This document shows positions 8,369 to 16,919 of a stretch of 64,000 nt of DNA, one piece after another. Source of the stretch: Geomesophilobacter sediminis (GTDB taxonomy: Bacteria; Desulfobacterota; Desulfuromonadia; Geobacterales; Geobacteraceae); NCBI RefSeq assembly GCF_016458275.1, contig NZ_JAEMHM010000023.1:37706-101705 (forward strand), read 5' to 3'. The first letter of the stretch is position 1. The number at the start of each line of letters is the position of its first letter. The notes beneath the pieces are model-generated. The model was not told the origin of the DNA and made no database searches. It was given only the letters and a program-made list of their open reading frames with translations. Both the position numbers and the translations under genes were made by a program.

Positions 8369-10111
8369 TTATCGGTGCAGCAGCTTTTCCCGACGCGCCC
8401 CCTCCGGGTCGGCCCCGAACTTCTGCAGCACCGAGCGGTCCGGCAGCGGCGGCAGGGCGAAGTTCCCGGCGATCTTCCAGGCGTCCTTGAGATAGACCCA
8501 GGGGGCGAGCGCGGAGAGGGTGTAGCTGGTCTCGAGGTCGATCTTTTCCGAGCGGATCCCTACGATGGCGAGCCCTGTGCGGTCCGCCACCACCTGGTGG
8601 GAACCGGTGAAGGGGAGCGCTCCGGGATCGCCGAACTCCCAGGTCACCTGCTGTATCTGCGCCCCGTCGGGGGTGTCGTGGCATGAGACGCACGAGCGGC
8701 TTTTGCCGATCTTGTGCGAGAGCTTGTCCATCTGGATCCAGAGCAGCGCCTTGTTGTTCTCCGGAAGCCCCCCGAACAGGCCGACATACCCCCAGGCGTC
8801 GTCGGTGCGTTTGAGCTCCGGCAAGTCGAGCGGGTAGCGCCAGTGCAGCCCGGGCTTAAACGGTGCCGTCTTCTGGTTCATAACCGCCATGGGAAACGGT
8901 TTCACCGGGATCCACCGTCCGGCCTGGTCCCGGATCAGGATCGGTTCCGGGAGGTACCCGTAGTACGCCTTGAACTTGAAGTACGGGGTCGGCGTGCCGG
9001 CGACCTTGCCCGGCCCCCAGTAGGTCGCCTGGTATCCGGCCACCCGCTGGATATGGCAGGCCTCGCAGGCGAGGTTCCGGTGCCGCGAAGCGGCGTGGCT
9101 CGTGACCGCCTCCGGGTGACAGCGGCCGCAGGAGTCGCCCGCCTGCCGCTTCACCATCCCGTGCCCGAGGTTCGGGGCGCTTCTGGTGCTCTCGTGGCAA
9201 TCGAGGCAGCCGACCTTCGCCTGCAGGTGGACGTCCGGCTCATTTCCTTCCGGAAAGGAGAAGGAACCGCCGAAGTATCCGGCGCCGCGCCGCCGGTCCT
9301 CGGGGCCGGCGTGGCAGATGGTGCCGCGTCCGTTGCCGTAGCAACTCTCCGACGGCGGTGTCTTGACGAAGCTGTGGGGGCCGCGCGCCGGGTCCTTCGG
9401 ATCGCGCGGCTGCGGATTGAAATGGCAATCGAGGCACCCGACGTGGCAGGCGTTGCAGGTCTTCTGGTTGATCCGGCTGCTTTGCTCGGAGATGGGGACC
9501 GCCGTGGTGGCGCGCATCGTCTCGAGGTTTCCCGCGAACCAGGGCCCGCAGTTGTGGGGGCCCCGTTCGCTGAGCCATCCCCGGTATTGGCTCTGTTTGC
9601 CGTTGGTCCCCATGGTGGAGCGGGAGAATTCTCGGAACTCCCGCTCGTGACAGTTCCCGCAGCTTTTTTGCATGACGGAGAAATCCTGGGTCAGGGTTTC
9701 CCGGTTCTTGTCGTGCCAGGAGATGGCGGCCACCCCCGGGTCCCGGACCGGTTTGCCGTCCTTCAGTTTGGCGATGCCGATGCGGTTGACCGCGTTGGTG
9801 TCGTACTGCAGGGGGAGCCGCCGTGCCGAGGTGATCGTGGTCAGGCCGCGGTTGGCCACCACCAGCAGGCGCGCCATTCCCTGGTGGGCGGCGCCCGGCT
9901 CCAGGGCGGCGGCATTGCCGAGGTGACACTCGGCGCAGGTCGCCGGCATGCGCGTCTGCTCCTTCACCTCCTGCGGGTTGACGTAAAAGCCGCCGTAGCC
10001 CGCCGCTTCCATGCGCTGCCGGTTGCCGTGGCAGTCGATACAGCCATCCTGCGCCAGAGTGTTCACCGCGGTTCCTACAACCAGCACTGCTATCAGGAAG
10101 ATGCGCCTCAC
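8369..10111 (-). CDS. Multiheme c-type cytochrome, exported
   Basis: The GTG start at 10111 is preceded by AAGGAGA and gives a 580-residue protein with a signal peptide (RRIFLIAVLVVGTAVNTLAQ). Nine canonical CxxCH heme motifs are visible: CIDCH, CAECH, CGNCH, CNACH, CLDCH, CLDCH, CGRCH, CEACH and CVSCH. A tenth Cys...CH pair, CYGNGRGTICH, has eight residues between the cysteines and may be an unusual heme site or a disulfide. The first motif lies within 25 residues of the mature N-terminus. No membrane helix is seen beyond the signal peptide, so it is periplasmic or surface-exposed. The family suggests an electron-transfer or reductase role in extracellular or periplasmic respiration; the partner is unknown. 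It is convergent with the glycosyltransferase gene and monocistronic. Confidence 0.9.
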   Translation of the reverse strand: MRRIFLIAVLVVGTAVNTLAQDGCIDCHGNRQRMEAAGYGGFYVNPQEVKEQTRMPATCAECHLGNAAALEPGAAHQGMARLLVVANRGLTTITSARRLPLQYDTNAVNRIGIAKLKDGKPVRDPGVAAISWHDKNRETLTQDFSVMQKSCGNCHEREFREFSRSTMGTNGKQSQYRGWLSERGPHNCGPWFAGNLETMRATTAVPISEQSSRINQKTCNACHVGCLDCHFNPQPRDPKDPARGPHSFVKTPPSESCYGNGRGTICHAGPEDRRRGAGYFGGSFSFPEGNEPDVHLQAKVGCLDCHESTRSAPNLGHGMVKRQAGDSCGRCHPEAVTSHAASRHRNLACEACHIQRVAGYQATYWGPGKVAGTPTPYFKFKAYYGYLPEPILIRDQAGRWIPVKPFPMAVMNQKTAPFKPGLHWRYPLDLPELKRTDDAWGYVGLFGGLPENNKALLWIQMDKLSHKIGKSRSCVSCHDTPDGAQIQQVTWEFGDPGALPFTGSHQVVADRTGLAIVGIRSEKIDLETSYTLSALAPWVYLKDAWKIAGNFALPPLPDRSVLQKFGADPEGARREKLLHR

Positions 10112-10255
10112 GTGAACTCTCCTTAAAAAGGTTGTCAGCAGTCATAGCGGCAGGCAGAAAACTCACTCAGTCGCTGCAATGTAATACCAGGACGGCGCTT
10201 TTTTTCAATTTGATCGGCGACATTGTTTCTCTTTTCCGGAGAGGGTAGGTGCTCA

Positions 10256-10302
10256 GTGGGAAATCCCCTCACCCCGATCCTCTCCCGGAGGAAGAGGGAG
10301 CT
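10256..10302. repeat. Dispersed inverted repeat, family D
   Basis: This copy reads CCCCTCACCCCGATCCTCTC-CCGGAGG-AAGAGGGAG; the CCTCTCC...GGAAGAGG core can form a hairpin. A second copy, inverted, lies near 26545-26590 (CCCTCTCCTTCAAGGAGAGG-GACAGGGTGAGGATGGGG). It is a non-coding dispersed element between the cytochrome and the MocA-like gene. Confidence 0.6.
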
Positions 10303-10427
10303 ATCGGTTTCCTTGTATGAAGAGTGACCTAATCGACTTTTTCAATGACGGGCTTTCCTTTGAGGATGCCTTGGGGGAGCTGCCAGCTCCGGGCTCCTCC
10401 GGACAGAGTATGAGGTGCATTGAACCT

Positions 10428-11057
10428 ATGCATGAAGCTTCGACACCATACCCGGTAGCCGCCATATTGGTTGCGGCGGGGAAATCGCAGCGGATGGGGA
10501 CCTGCAAGCAGCTCCTTCCCTTGGGGGAGGAAACCGTGCTTGCGCGTTGTCTGGCTGCGTTACGCGAGGGGGGCATCGCCGACATCGTGGTCGTCGTCTC
10601 TCCGGAAGGGGAGGCGGTCGCCGCCGAAGCGGCCCGTTTTGCCGTGCGGGTGGTCGTGAACCCGGACCCGGAGGCGGACATGGCTTCCTCGGTGCGGGCC
10701 GGGCGCGAAGCTCTCGCCGCCGGGGCCGGGAGCGTGGCGGTGGCTTTGAGCGACTACCCCCTGGTGCGGGGGGCGACGGTGCGGTCGCTCGTGCAGGCGG
10801 CCCGGGAGCAGAAAGGAAGGATCATCCTCCCGCTTTACGCCGGAAGGCGGGGGCATCCGCTGCTTTTGCCCCGGCCGGTACTCGATGAACTGGTCCCGGG
10901 GCGGCTGTTGCGCGACCTGGTACGCAGCGACCCGGCGCGGGTCGCCGAGGTGGCGGTGGACGATCCCGGCGTGCTCCTCGACATGGACACCCCGGAGGAT
11001 TACCGGGCGATGCTGGCTTTTGCCGAGCGGACCGTCGGCACAACTCGCAGACCTTGA
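10428..11057 (+). CDS. MocA/MobA-like nucleotidyltransferase
   Basis: The ATG at 10428 has GAGGTG 10 nt upstream and gives 209 residues. An upstream in-frame ATG at 10317 would add 37 residues with no family counterpart and no ribosome-binding site. The NTP-binding signature is VAAILVAAGKSQRMGTCKQLLPLGEETVLARCL. Also present are a VVVVSPEG strand, the ALSDYPLV metal-binding region, GRRGHPLLLP and DMDTPEDY. These fit molybdenum-cofactor cytidylyltransferase-like enzymes (MocA/CoxI family) that transfer CMP or a related nucleotide to molybdopterin. No molybdoenzyme gene is adjacent, so the exact substrate is open. Confidence 0.83.
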   Translation: MHEASTPYPVAAILVAAGKSQRMGTCKQLLPLGEETVLARCLAALREGGIADIVVVVSPEGEAVAAEAARFAVRVVVNPDPEADMASSVRAGREALAAGAGSVAVALSDYPLVRGATVRSLVQAAREQKGRIILPLYAGRRGHPLLLPRPVLDELVPGRLLRDLVRSDPARVAEVAVDDPGVLLDMDTPEDYRAMLAFAERTVGTTRRP

Positions 11058-11143
11058 TCTTTGATAGAGCGCGACGTTCTTTCGGTCTCCGGAGTGCTGG
11101 TCTTCTCTCTTTGGATGTCGTCTCACGTAGTTGTCGATTTTCC

Positions 11144-11171
11144 TTAAGCTTCGGTGATATTCAGCCGATAG
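11144..11171 (+). promoter_or_regulatory. Sigma-28-like promoter of the MCP-PilZ gene
   Basis: TTAAG at 11144 and GCCGATAG at 11164 lie 15 bp apart, close to the flagellar sigma-factor consensus (TAAAG..., 14 bp, GCCGATAA). The site is about 65 bp upstream of a chemoreceptor start. The same arrangement occurs at 23242-23268 and 61680-61707. Confidence 0.6.
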
Positions 11172-11237
11172 AGATTTTTAACCGGAAGCGTACTTCTTCG
11201 TTATTCCTCGCCAGACCCAGAAAGGAGCGTCTCTGCA

Positions 11238-12851
11238 ATGACTGCACTCTGGAATTTTTATCTCTGTCTCACTATCAAGACCCGCCTCATCATTCTCTGT
11301 TTCTGCTACAGCCTCTGCATTGTCGCCGCCACCATCGCCGGACGCTCTGATTCACTGCTGCTGCAGATCGGCGGCTCCGGCATGTTCATCGTCCTCGGGG
11401 CGATCTTCGGCGGCATCAACATCTGGGCCATCACCCACTCGATCGGCCGTGCCATCGGCCATCTCGAATGCATTGCCGGTGGGGACCTCAGCGGCGAGAT
11501 CGTGGTCCGGCGCCGCAACGAGGTGAGCAAGATCATGGTCGCCATGAAGGAGATGGTCGGGCGGCTGACCGAGGTCCTGTGCAACATTCACGAGGCGAGC
11601 CTCCAGATGGAGCAGTCCTCCTTCCAGATCTCGGAAATCTCCGGAGAAATCTCCACGGCCAGCGTGTCGCAGCGGCAACGGGCCGCCGACGTCTCGACGG
11701 CGACCCGGGAAGTGCAGGAGATTTCCGAATCGGTCCGCGACCTGGCCGAGACGATGCGCTCCAACGCGCAGCAGACCGAGACCGAGGCCGAGGAGGGGCT
11801 CCAGGCCACCCGCGAGCACATCGACCAGATGCGCGAGACCGTTGAAGAGGTGATCCGGGCGGCGCAGGAAAACGAGGGGCTGAACCGGGTCGGCGAGCAG
11901 ATCCATTCCATCATCGACGGGATCACCGACATCGCCGAACAGACCAACCTGCTGGCGCTCAATGCGGCGATCGAGGCGGCCCGTGCCGGCGAGCAGGGGC
12001 GCGGCTTCGCCGTGGTCGCCGACGAGGTGCGCAACCTCGCCTCGCGGACCGCGAAGGAGACCAAGGAGATCACCCGGATGATCGGGGAGCTCAGCTCGCA
12101 GGTGGCCCGGACCATGAAGACCATGGAGCAGGTGGTGACCCGGGTGCGCGACGGGGAGGCGAAGACCCTCAGCACCGCCGAGATCATCGAAAGCATGGTG
12201 GCGTCGGTTCGGGAGAACGCGGCGGCAAGCAACCGGATCTCCGAGGTGAGCGCGACCCAGATGGAACGCCTGCAAAGCCTGAAGGGGAGCCAGGAATCGC
12301 TTTTCTACACCATCGAGGACAACGGTTCCAAGGTCGGCGTCACCGCCACCATCAGCGCCGATCTGAACGAGGTGACCAAGGAGTTCAACCGGCTCCTGGA
12401 GACCTTCACCTTCAATACCCAGGCGATCATCGCCCCGAGCCAGAATGAGAAACGGCGCCATCCGCGGGCCCAGAACGGCCTGCTGGTGGAGGTACACCAG
12501 GAAGGGATTCTCCCCCACCTGAAGGGGGTGACCAAGGACTTCAGCCTTTCCGGGCTGCAGCTGCGGCTTTCCGGGGAGCGGGCCATTGATACCGGACGGA
12601 TGGTGGAGCTCTTGATCATGCCGCCGAGCCTCTCCGTCGAGGAGTTCGGCCGGCAGGCCCCGCTGACCGTCATGGCGCGGGTGGTTTGGAGCCGCAGCGA
12701 GACCACCGGGTCGACCTGCGGGTGCGAATTCGCCAACGTAACGCCGGCTCAATTGCGCGGCATCGAATCCTGCTTTGCGCACTTCAAGAAGAACTCGCGC
12801 TTCGACCAGCTCCAAGCGGTGTCAACGTCCCTGCCGTCGGCGTACTTGTAA
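11238..12851 (+). CDS. Methyl-accepting chemotaxis protein with C-terminal PilZ domain
   Basis: The 537-residue protein has two closely spaced membrane helices (about 16-35 and 47-66) with almost no periplasmic loop, so it cannot sense an external ligand with a classical domain. A HAMP-like segment (to ~110) and a long coiled-coil signalling domain follow; the conserved hairpin tip is at about 231-275 ([21 protein letters not shown]...[10 protein letters not shown]). Residues ~403-515 are a PilZ domain with both c-di-GMP-binding motifs intact: R406-x3-R410 and D434-x-S436-x2-G439. It probably feeds c-di-GMP level into the chemotaxis array. AAAGGAG precedes the ATG. A sigma-28-like promoter lies upstream and a terminator downstream. 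Confidence 0.93.
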   Translation: MTALWNFYLCLTIKTRLIILCFCYSLCIVAATIAGRSDSLLLQIGGSGMFIVLGAIFGGINIWAITHSIGRAIGHLECIAGGDLSGEIVVRRRNEVSKIMVAMKEMVGRLTEVLCNIHEASLQMEQSSFQISEISGEISTASVSQRQRAADVSTATREVQEISESVRDLAETMRSNAQQTETEAEEGLQATREHIDQMRETVEEVIRAAQENEGLNRVGEQIHSIIDGITDIAEQTNLLALNAAIEAARAGEQGRGFAVVADEVRNLASRTAKETKEITRMIGELSSQVARTMKTMEQVVTRVRDGEAKTLSTAEIIESMVASVRENAAASNRISEVSATQMERLQSLKGSQESLFYTIEDNGSKVGVTATISADLNEVTKEFNRLLETFTFNTQAIIAPSQNEKRRHPRAQNGLLVEVHQEGILPHLKGVTKDFSLSGLQLRLSGERAIDTGRMVELLIMPPSLSVEEFGRQAPLTVMARVVWSRSETTGSTCGCEFANVTPAQLRGIESCFAHFKKNSRFDQLQAVSTSLPSAYL

Positions 12852-12884
12852 GCCGGCCGATCCCTACCTTGATGGCATGAATAG

Positions 12885-12924
12885 AAGCTCCTGTTTCGCA
12901 GTTGGCGAAGCAGGAGCTTTTTTG
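12885..12924 (+). terminator. Rho-independent terminator of the MCP-PilZ gene
   Basis: A near-perfect 15-bp stem (AAGCTCCTGTTTCGC pairing with GCGAAGCAGGAGCTT) is followed by a run of six T residues, 34 bp after the stop codon. Confidence 0.88.
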
Positions 12925-13194
12925 CGTCCGGGGACGAGCCTGGACACCCGGTGGGGAGCGCCATTTCGGGTGGGACTGGATTCCACCTCCTCAAAGGCAA
13001 ATCCCCCCCAGCCCCCTTGACTCCGGTCCATACACCCTTCGCAAAGGGGGGAGCTCAAGGACCCATCGCTGCAGCTCGGGGCTCCTTGCTCTTCACTCAC
13101 TCTTTGCTCATTGATTATTGCCCTGGCCGTCCTTATCTTCCCCCCTAGCCTTGGGCGAGGGAATCGTTCTATCCTACAGGGAGGCGATCGGCCC
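12925..13194. repeat. Dispersed repeat family C in the gap before the protease
   Basis: The stretch contains AAATCCCCCCCAGCCCCCTTG (near 13002) and CCCTTCGCAAAGGGGGGAG (near 13038), a mobile-looking C/G-run palindromic element that recurs at 39775-39905. A GGGAGG ribosome-binding site for the downstream protease is at about 13179. No gene was seen. Confidence 0.6.
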
Positions 13195-14250
13195 ATGAGA
13201 AGGAGTACCGATATGGACGAGACGGAACGGAGCGGATTGAAACTGGTGGGTTCGGACGGGGAGTTCGGCGGCGAGGCGAACGGCAGCTGCCGGATCAAGA
13301 AGGAAGATGCCTCGGACGTGGAACTGTTGGATGCCTATTCGCGGGCGGTCATCACCGTCGTCGACACGGTCGGACCGGCGGTGGTCGGGATCGCCGTTGC
13401 CAAGCGGGGGGGCGGTCCGGAAATGAGCGGCGCCGGCACCGGGGTCCTCATCGCTCCCGACGGTTACGTCCTGACCAACGATCACGTGGTGCAGGGCTCG
13501 GACCAGGTGACGGTCACCCTGCAGGACGGCGTCACGCTCCCCGCGGCCCTGGTCGGCACCGATCCGGCCACGGACCTTGCGGTACTTAGGGCGGAAGGAG
13601 CGGGGCTCCCCTATGCCAATCTCGGCGATTCGGCTGCCTTGCGGGCCGGGCAGCTGGTGATCGCGATCGGAAATCCGCTCGGCTTCCAGTCCACCGTCTC
13701 GACCGGTGTCGTAAGCGCGCTGGGTCGGGCGTTGCGCAGCAGGGAAGGGCGGCTCATCGAAAACATCATCCAGCACACGGCGCCGCTGAACCCGGGGAAC
13801 TCGGGCGGTCCGCTGGTGGATTCGCGCGGCCGCGTGGTCGGCATCAACACCGCCATCATCATGGCGGCCCAGGGGATCGGGTTCTCGGTCCCGGCCAACA
13901 CGGCGCGGCTCGTGGTCTCGCAACTGCTCACCCACGGAAGGGTGCGGCGCGGCACCCTGGGGCTCGCGGCGCAGCAGCTTCCCCTGAACCGCCAACTGGC
14001 CCGTTATTACCACCTGCAGAACAAGTTTGCCGTCGAGGTGGTGGCGGTGAGCGAGCGCGGCTCGGCCTACCAGGCGGGCATCCGGCAGGGAGACCACCTG
14101 GTTTCGCTCAACGGGCAGATCGTGGAGAGCGTCGACGACGTGCACCGGATTCTGGCCGATTGGCCGATCGGCAAGGAGCTGCCGGTGGTCCTGCTGCGCG
14201 GCACGGAGCTGATGCACGTGCCGGTCACCCCGGTGGAATCGGCCGGGTAG
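13195..14250 (+). CDS. HtrA/Deg-like trypsin-type serine protease with PDZ domain
   Basis: The start at 13195 has GGGAGG 10 nt upstream (351 residues); an upstream in-frame ATG at 13111 lacks one. The protease domain (about 45-240) has a complete triad: H97 (LTNDHVV), D127 (ATDLAVL) and S203 (NPGNSGGPL). A single PDZ domain follows (about 252-348: GTLGLAAQQL ... GSAYQAGIRQGDHLVSLNGQIV). No signal peptide or membrane anchor is seen from this start, unusual for periplasmic HtrA, so it may act in the cytoplasm, or a non-standard export route or start applies. The predicted role is degradation or chaperoning of damaged proteins. It is monocistronic. Confidence 0.9.
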   Translation: MRRSTDMDETERSGLKLVGSDGEFGGEANGSCRIKKEDASDVELLDAYSRAVITVVDTVGPAVVGIAVAKRGGGPEMSGAGTGVLIAPDGYVLTNDHVVQGSDQVTVTLQDGVTLPAALVGTDPATDLAVLRAEGAGLPYANLGDSAALRAGQLVIAIGNPLGFQSTVSTGVVSALGRALRSREGRLIENIIQHTAPLNPGNSGGPLVDSRGRVVGINTAIIMAAQGIGFSVPANTARLVVSQLLTHGRVRRGTLGLAAQQLPLNRQLARYYHLQNKFAVEVVAVSERGSAYQAGIRQGDHLVSLNGQIVESVDDVHRILADWPIGKELPVVLLRGTELMHVPVTPVESAG

Positions 14251-14734
14251 CGGACATCAGCAGGAAGATGGGCAACGCCTGCTGGGGCGACATTCCTGTC
14301 GCGATTGACCACTGCTGTGGGAGTGCCATTCATGGCGCGAACCGCCGGAGGCGGTGACCAAGGTTGCAGTCATTCGCGCCGGGAAAGGCGCTCCTACAGG
14401 GTGAGTCGGCAGCTCCTTGTTATATGATGAGAACTGATCGCGACAAGAATGTCGCTCCTACAGTTTTTGCCTGCCGCCTTCCTGTCTCACGAAAACGGTT
14501 TGAGAATCCTGCCTCGACATCCCCTCGCTGCATCTTGCTTATCACCCTTTCTTTTTGCCTTCTGGTTTGTTGAATTCGTTCAGGATTCGTTGAACTAATG
14601 CGATTATGGTGTACTTTTGACCGTGGGCGTCAGAGGTCTTGAGGCACCGGTGTGAACCAAAGCCAGTAAGCGGCTTACGTTGTGACTGCCGAATAAATCT
14701 TTTCAGCCCGATTTGAGATAAAGCAGGAGGGTAA
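14251..14734. repeat. Repeat-rich intergenic region before the diguanylate cyclase
   Basis: Four REP-like family A palindromes lie at about 14281-14306, 14318-14345, 14374-14400 and 14436-14463, in alternating orientation, as in REP/BIME-type clusters. The remaining ~250 bp is AT-richer and should hold the promoter of the PAS-GGDEF gene; AGGAGGG is at 14725. A short frame over the repeats is an artefact. No riboswitch was recognised. Confidence 0.65.
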
Positions 14735-15634
14735 ATGACGGACATATCAGCAAATGCGCTTCTGGATAGTCTGTTCGACGGCGTCTATTGCGTCGACGAG
14801 GAGCGACGCATCATCTACTGGAACAAAGCCGCGGAAAGGATCACCGGCTACACCGCCTCGGAGGTGATCGGCTCGCGCTGCTCCGACAACATCCTGCGCC
14901 ACATCGACAACTGCGGCAACGAACTCTGCATCGGCATGTGCCCGCTCTTTGCCACCTTGCAGGACGGCAAATCCCGCGAAGCCGCCGTTTACGCCCACCA
15001 CAAGGCGGGGCATCGGGTCCCGGTCCAGGTCCGCACCGCCCCCATCCTCGACGAAAACGGGGTGATGACCAGCGTGGTCGAGATCTTCACCGACAACGCG
15101 AACCAGGTCCAGATGGTCCAGGAACTGGAAAAGCTGCGCCGGGACGCCTTCAACGATCCGCTCACCGGAGTGGGGAACCGGCGCTACGGTGAGATCGCCC
15201 TCGATTCGATGACCTACGAATGGCGGATGCATTCCGTCGCTTTCGGCCTTTTGTTTGTCGACGTGGATCACTTCAAGAAGGTGAACGATCGCTGGGGGCA
15301 TGACGTCGGCGACGAAGTGCTGAAGATGGTGGCACAGACGATCCGCAACGTGGTGCGGGGACTCGACATCGTGGCACGCTGGGGAGGGGAGGAGTTCATC
15401 GTGATCGTGCCCCAGGCGACACCCGAGATCCTGTCGTCCCTGGGCGAGCGGATCCGGGCCACCGTGCAGCACTGCTTCATCATGAAGGGGGCGGAAAAGG
15501 TAGAAGTTACCGTTTCGATCGGCGGCGCCGTAGCCTCCGATGACGATTCCCCGGCCAGTATCGTGGGCAAGGCCGATGCGCAGATGTACTACAGCAAGCG
15601 CCACGGCCGCAGCCGGGTGACGATTCACCAGTAG
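14735..15634 (+). CDS. PAS-GGDEF diguanylate cyclase
   Basis: This 299-residue soluble protein has an N-terminal PAS domain (about 5-125: LFDGVYCVDEERRIIYWNKAAERITGY). Its Cys-rich insert (CSDN..HIDNCGNELCIGMCP) is common in PAS-GGDEF sensors and could bind metal or sense redox. The GGDEF domain (about 137-298) carries FNDPLTGVGNRR, FVDVDHFKKVNDRWGHDVGD and the active-site GGEEF. An RxxD inhibitory site (RGLD) sits five residues before GGEEF. It should make c-di-GMP from two GTP with product inhibition. The AGGAGGG ribosome-binding site is well placed. Local c-di-GMP readers are the MCP-PilZ and the NfrB-like protein. Monocistronic. Confidence 0.95.
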   Translation: MTDISANALLDSLFDGVYCVDEERRIIYWNKAAERITGYTASEVIGSRCSDNILRHIDNCGNELCIGMCPLFATLQDGKSREAAVYAHHKAGHRVPVQVRTAPILDENGVMTSVVEIFTDNANQVQMVQELEKLRRDAFNDPLTGVGNRRYGEIALDSMTYEWRMHSVAFGLLFVDVDHFKKVNDRWGHDVGDEVLKMVAQTIRNVVRGLDIVARWGGEEFIVIVPQATPEILSSLGERIRATVQHCFIMKGAEKVEVTVSIGGAVASDDDSPASIVGKADAQMYYSKRHGRSRVTIHQ

Positions 15635-15778
15635 CTCTCCGGGATTTGCTGGCATCTGCCGATGAAAATCGCGCTGTTGGTCAACTTTATGCTGGATGAG
15701 GCGTTTCCTCTTAAGTATGTGCCGGCGTGAAATGGTGCCCGGCCCAATTCCAGGAGGATTGCAAACAGGGAGGTTGAT

Positions 15779-16417
15779 ATGAAGATGGGCAAGATAATCA
15801 CTTTGGCACTGTGCATGATGATTGTTTCGGTTTCGGCGGCGTTTGCCGAAAGCAGCTACCTCAGTTTCAAAGGCGGCGTCTTTTTTCCCAATGCCGAGAC
15901 CGACGGTCTCAACGATTTCAAGAACGGCTACAACTTCGAGGTCGCCTACGGGGTGAAGATCCACCCGAACCTCGCGCTGGAGGTCGGTACCGGGTACTAC
16001 GAGTCCGAGATCAAGGATGAATTCACCAACACCTATCTGGACGCCTTCGGGACTCCCTATACCGTCACGCCTACGGTATCCGCCGTTCCAATACTGGTAA
16101 CTCTAAAGGTCGTGGCACCGCTTGGCCCCGCCGCGGAGATCTATGCCGGCGCCGGCGGCGGCTATTACTACACCATGCTGGAAAACCGGGTGAAGGATCT
16201 CAACGGAGCCACCGTCGGCACCGACGAATCCTACTCGGCGAGCGCGCTGGGTTACCACTTCGTCGGCGGGGTGGATTTTAACGTCTCACCCCAGCTCTCC
16301 ATCGGCGGGGAGCTGAAGTATTTCAACGTGAAACCGTCCTACGACGTCTCGGGCCACTCGCGCCAGGTCCAGTTCGGCGGGACCACCGCCAACGCCGTCG
16401 TGAAGGTCAAGTTCTAG
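15779..16417 (+). CDS. Outer-membrane beta-barrel protein
   Basis: The 212-residue protein has a clear signal peptide (MKMGKIITLALCMMIVSVSAAFA, cleavage before ESS). The mature part alternates polar and aromatic residues in strands: SYLSFKGGVFFPN, YNFEVAYGVKIHPNLALEVGTGYYES, YAGAGGGYYYTML, YHFVGGVDFNVS and a C-terminal VKVKF ending in Phe. This is the pattern of small 8-stranded porin-like/OmpW-like barrels. It may be structural or transport-related; the substrate is unknown. GGGAGG lies ahead of the ATG. A short GC hairpin lies just after the stop (about 16438-16455). Confidence 0.85.
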   Translation: MKMGKIITLALCMMIVSVSAAFAESSYLSFKGGVFFPNAETDGLNDFKNGYNFEVAYGVKIHPNLALEVGTGYYESEIKDEFTNTYLDAFGTPYTVTPTVSAVPILVTLKVVAPLGPAAEIYAGAGGGYYYTMLENRVKDLNGATVGTDESYSASALGYHFVGGVDFNVSPQLSIGGELKYFNVKPSYDVSGHSRQVQFGGTTANAVVKVKF

Positions 16418-16919
16418 ATACTGAGGAGCTTCTTTACACCCGGCGGGCGCCGGGTGATCGCGCCTGGAAAGGCGCTCCCACAGTAATTGCCCATGCCTGG
16501 AAGTGAAAGGGCAGGCTGCTTTTTCCGGCGAACGCGGAAATGCAGCCTGCCCTATTTTGTCCCTGCTCGGCTAATCCTTATGGAGATTACCAAGCTGGAG
16601 CTTGGACGAAAAGGCTTGCGTTCCCAAGGTGGGCCTTGGGAACGCGACGGAAGCTGGAGCTTGGATGAGGCTTTGCGTTCGCACGGTGGCCCTTGGAACG
16701 AGAGGAGAACCAGGGTGGGCCCTGGGAACGGGAAGAGAGCCAGAGGCGAACGAGAGGAGAGACGGAAAAAACTAGCACGCTGCTGCCTACCCTGTGGGAG
16801 CGCCTTTCCAGGCGCGATCCGCCGGAGGCGGTGCGAACCATTAATCGCGGTGCGACCCGTTCATCGCGACCGGAATGTCGCTCCTACATACACGGCCAGG
16901 CGACACTCCCGGCATCCCC
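16418..16919. repeat. Repeat cluster (families A and B) between barrel gene and hybrid kinase
   Basis: No gene is visible. Family A copies lie at about 16456-16482, 16794-16825 and 16860-16888. Family B (CAAGCTGGAGCTTGG and GTTCCCAAGGTGGGCCTTGGGAACG palindromes) lies at about 16592-16610, 16616-16645, 16650-16670 and 16682-16712. The family B copies are arranged head to tail with decaying sequence, suggesting repeated insertion or slippage. Possible reading frames here are Arg/Glu-rich repeat artefacts. Confidence 0.7.

Noticed and set aside
14364..14573. 69-codon frame between the protease and diguanylate cyclase
   Set aside because: Its first half is made of REP-like repeats and it has no ribosome-binding site.
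14574..14734. Possible c-di-GMP (GEMM) riboswitch before the PAS-GGDEF gene
   Set aside because: The conserved GEMM core and its tetraloop-receptor sequence could not be found; only the general position would fit.
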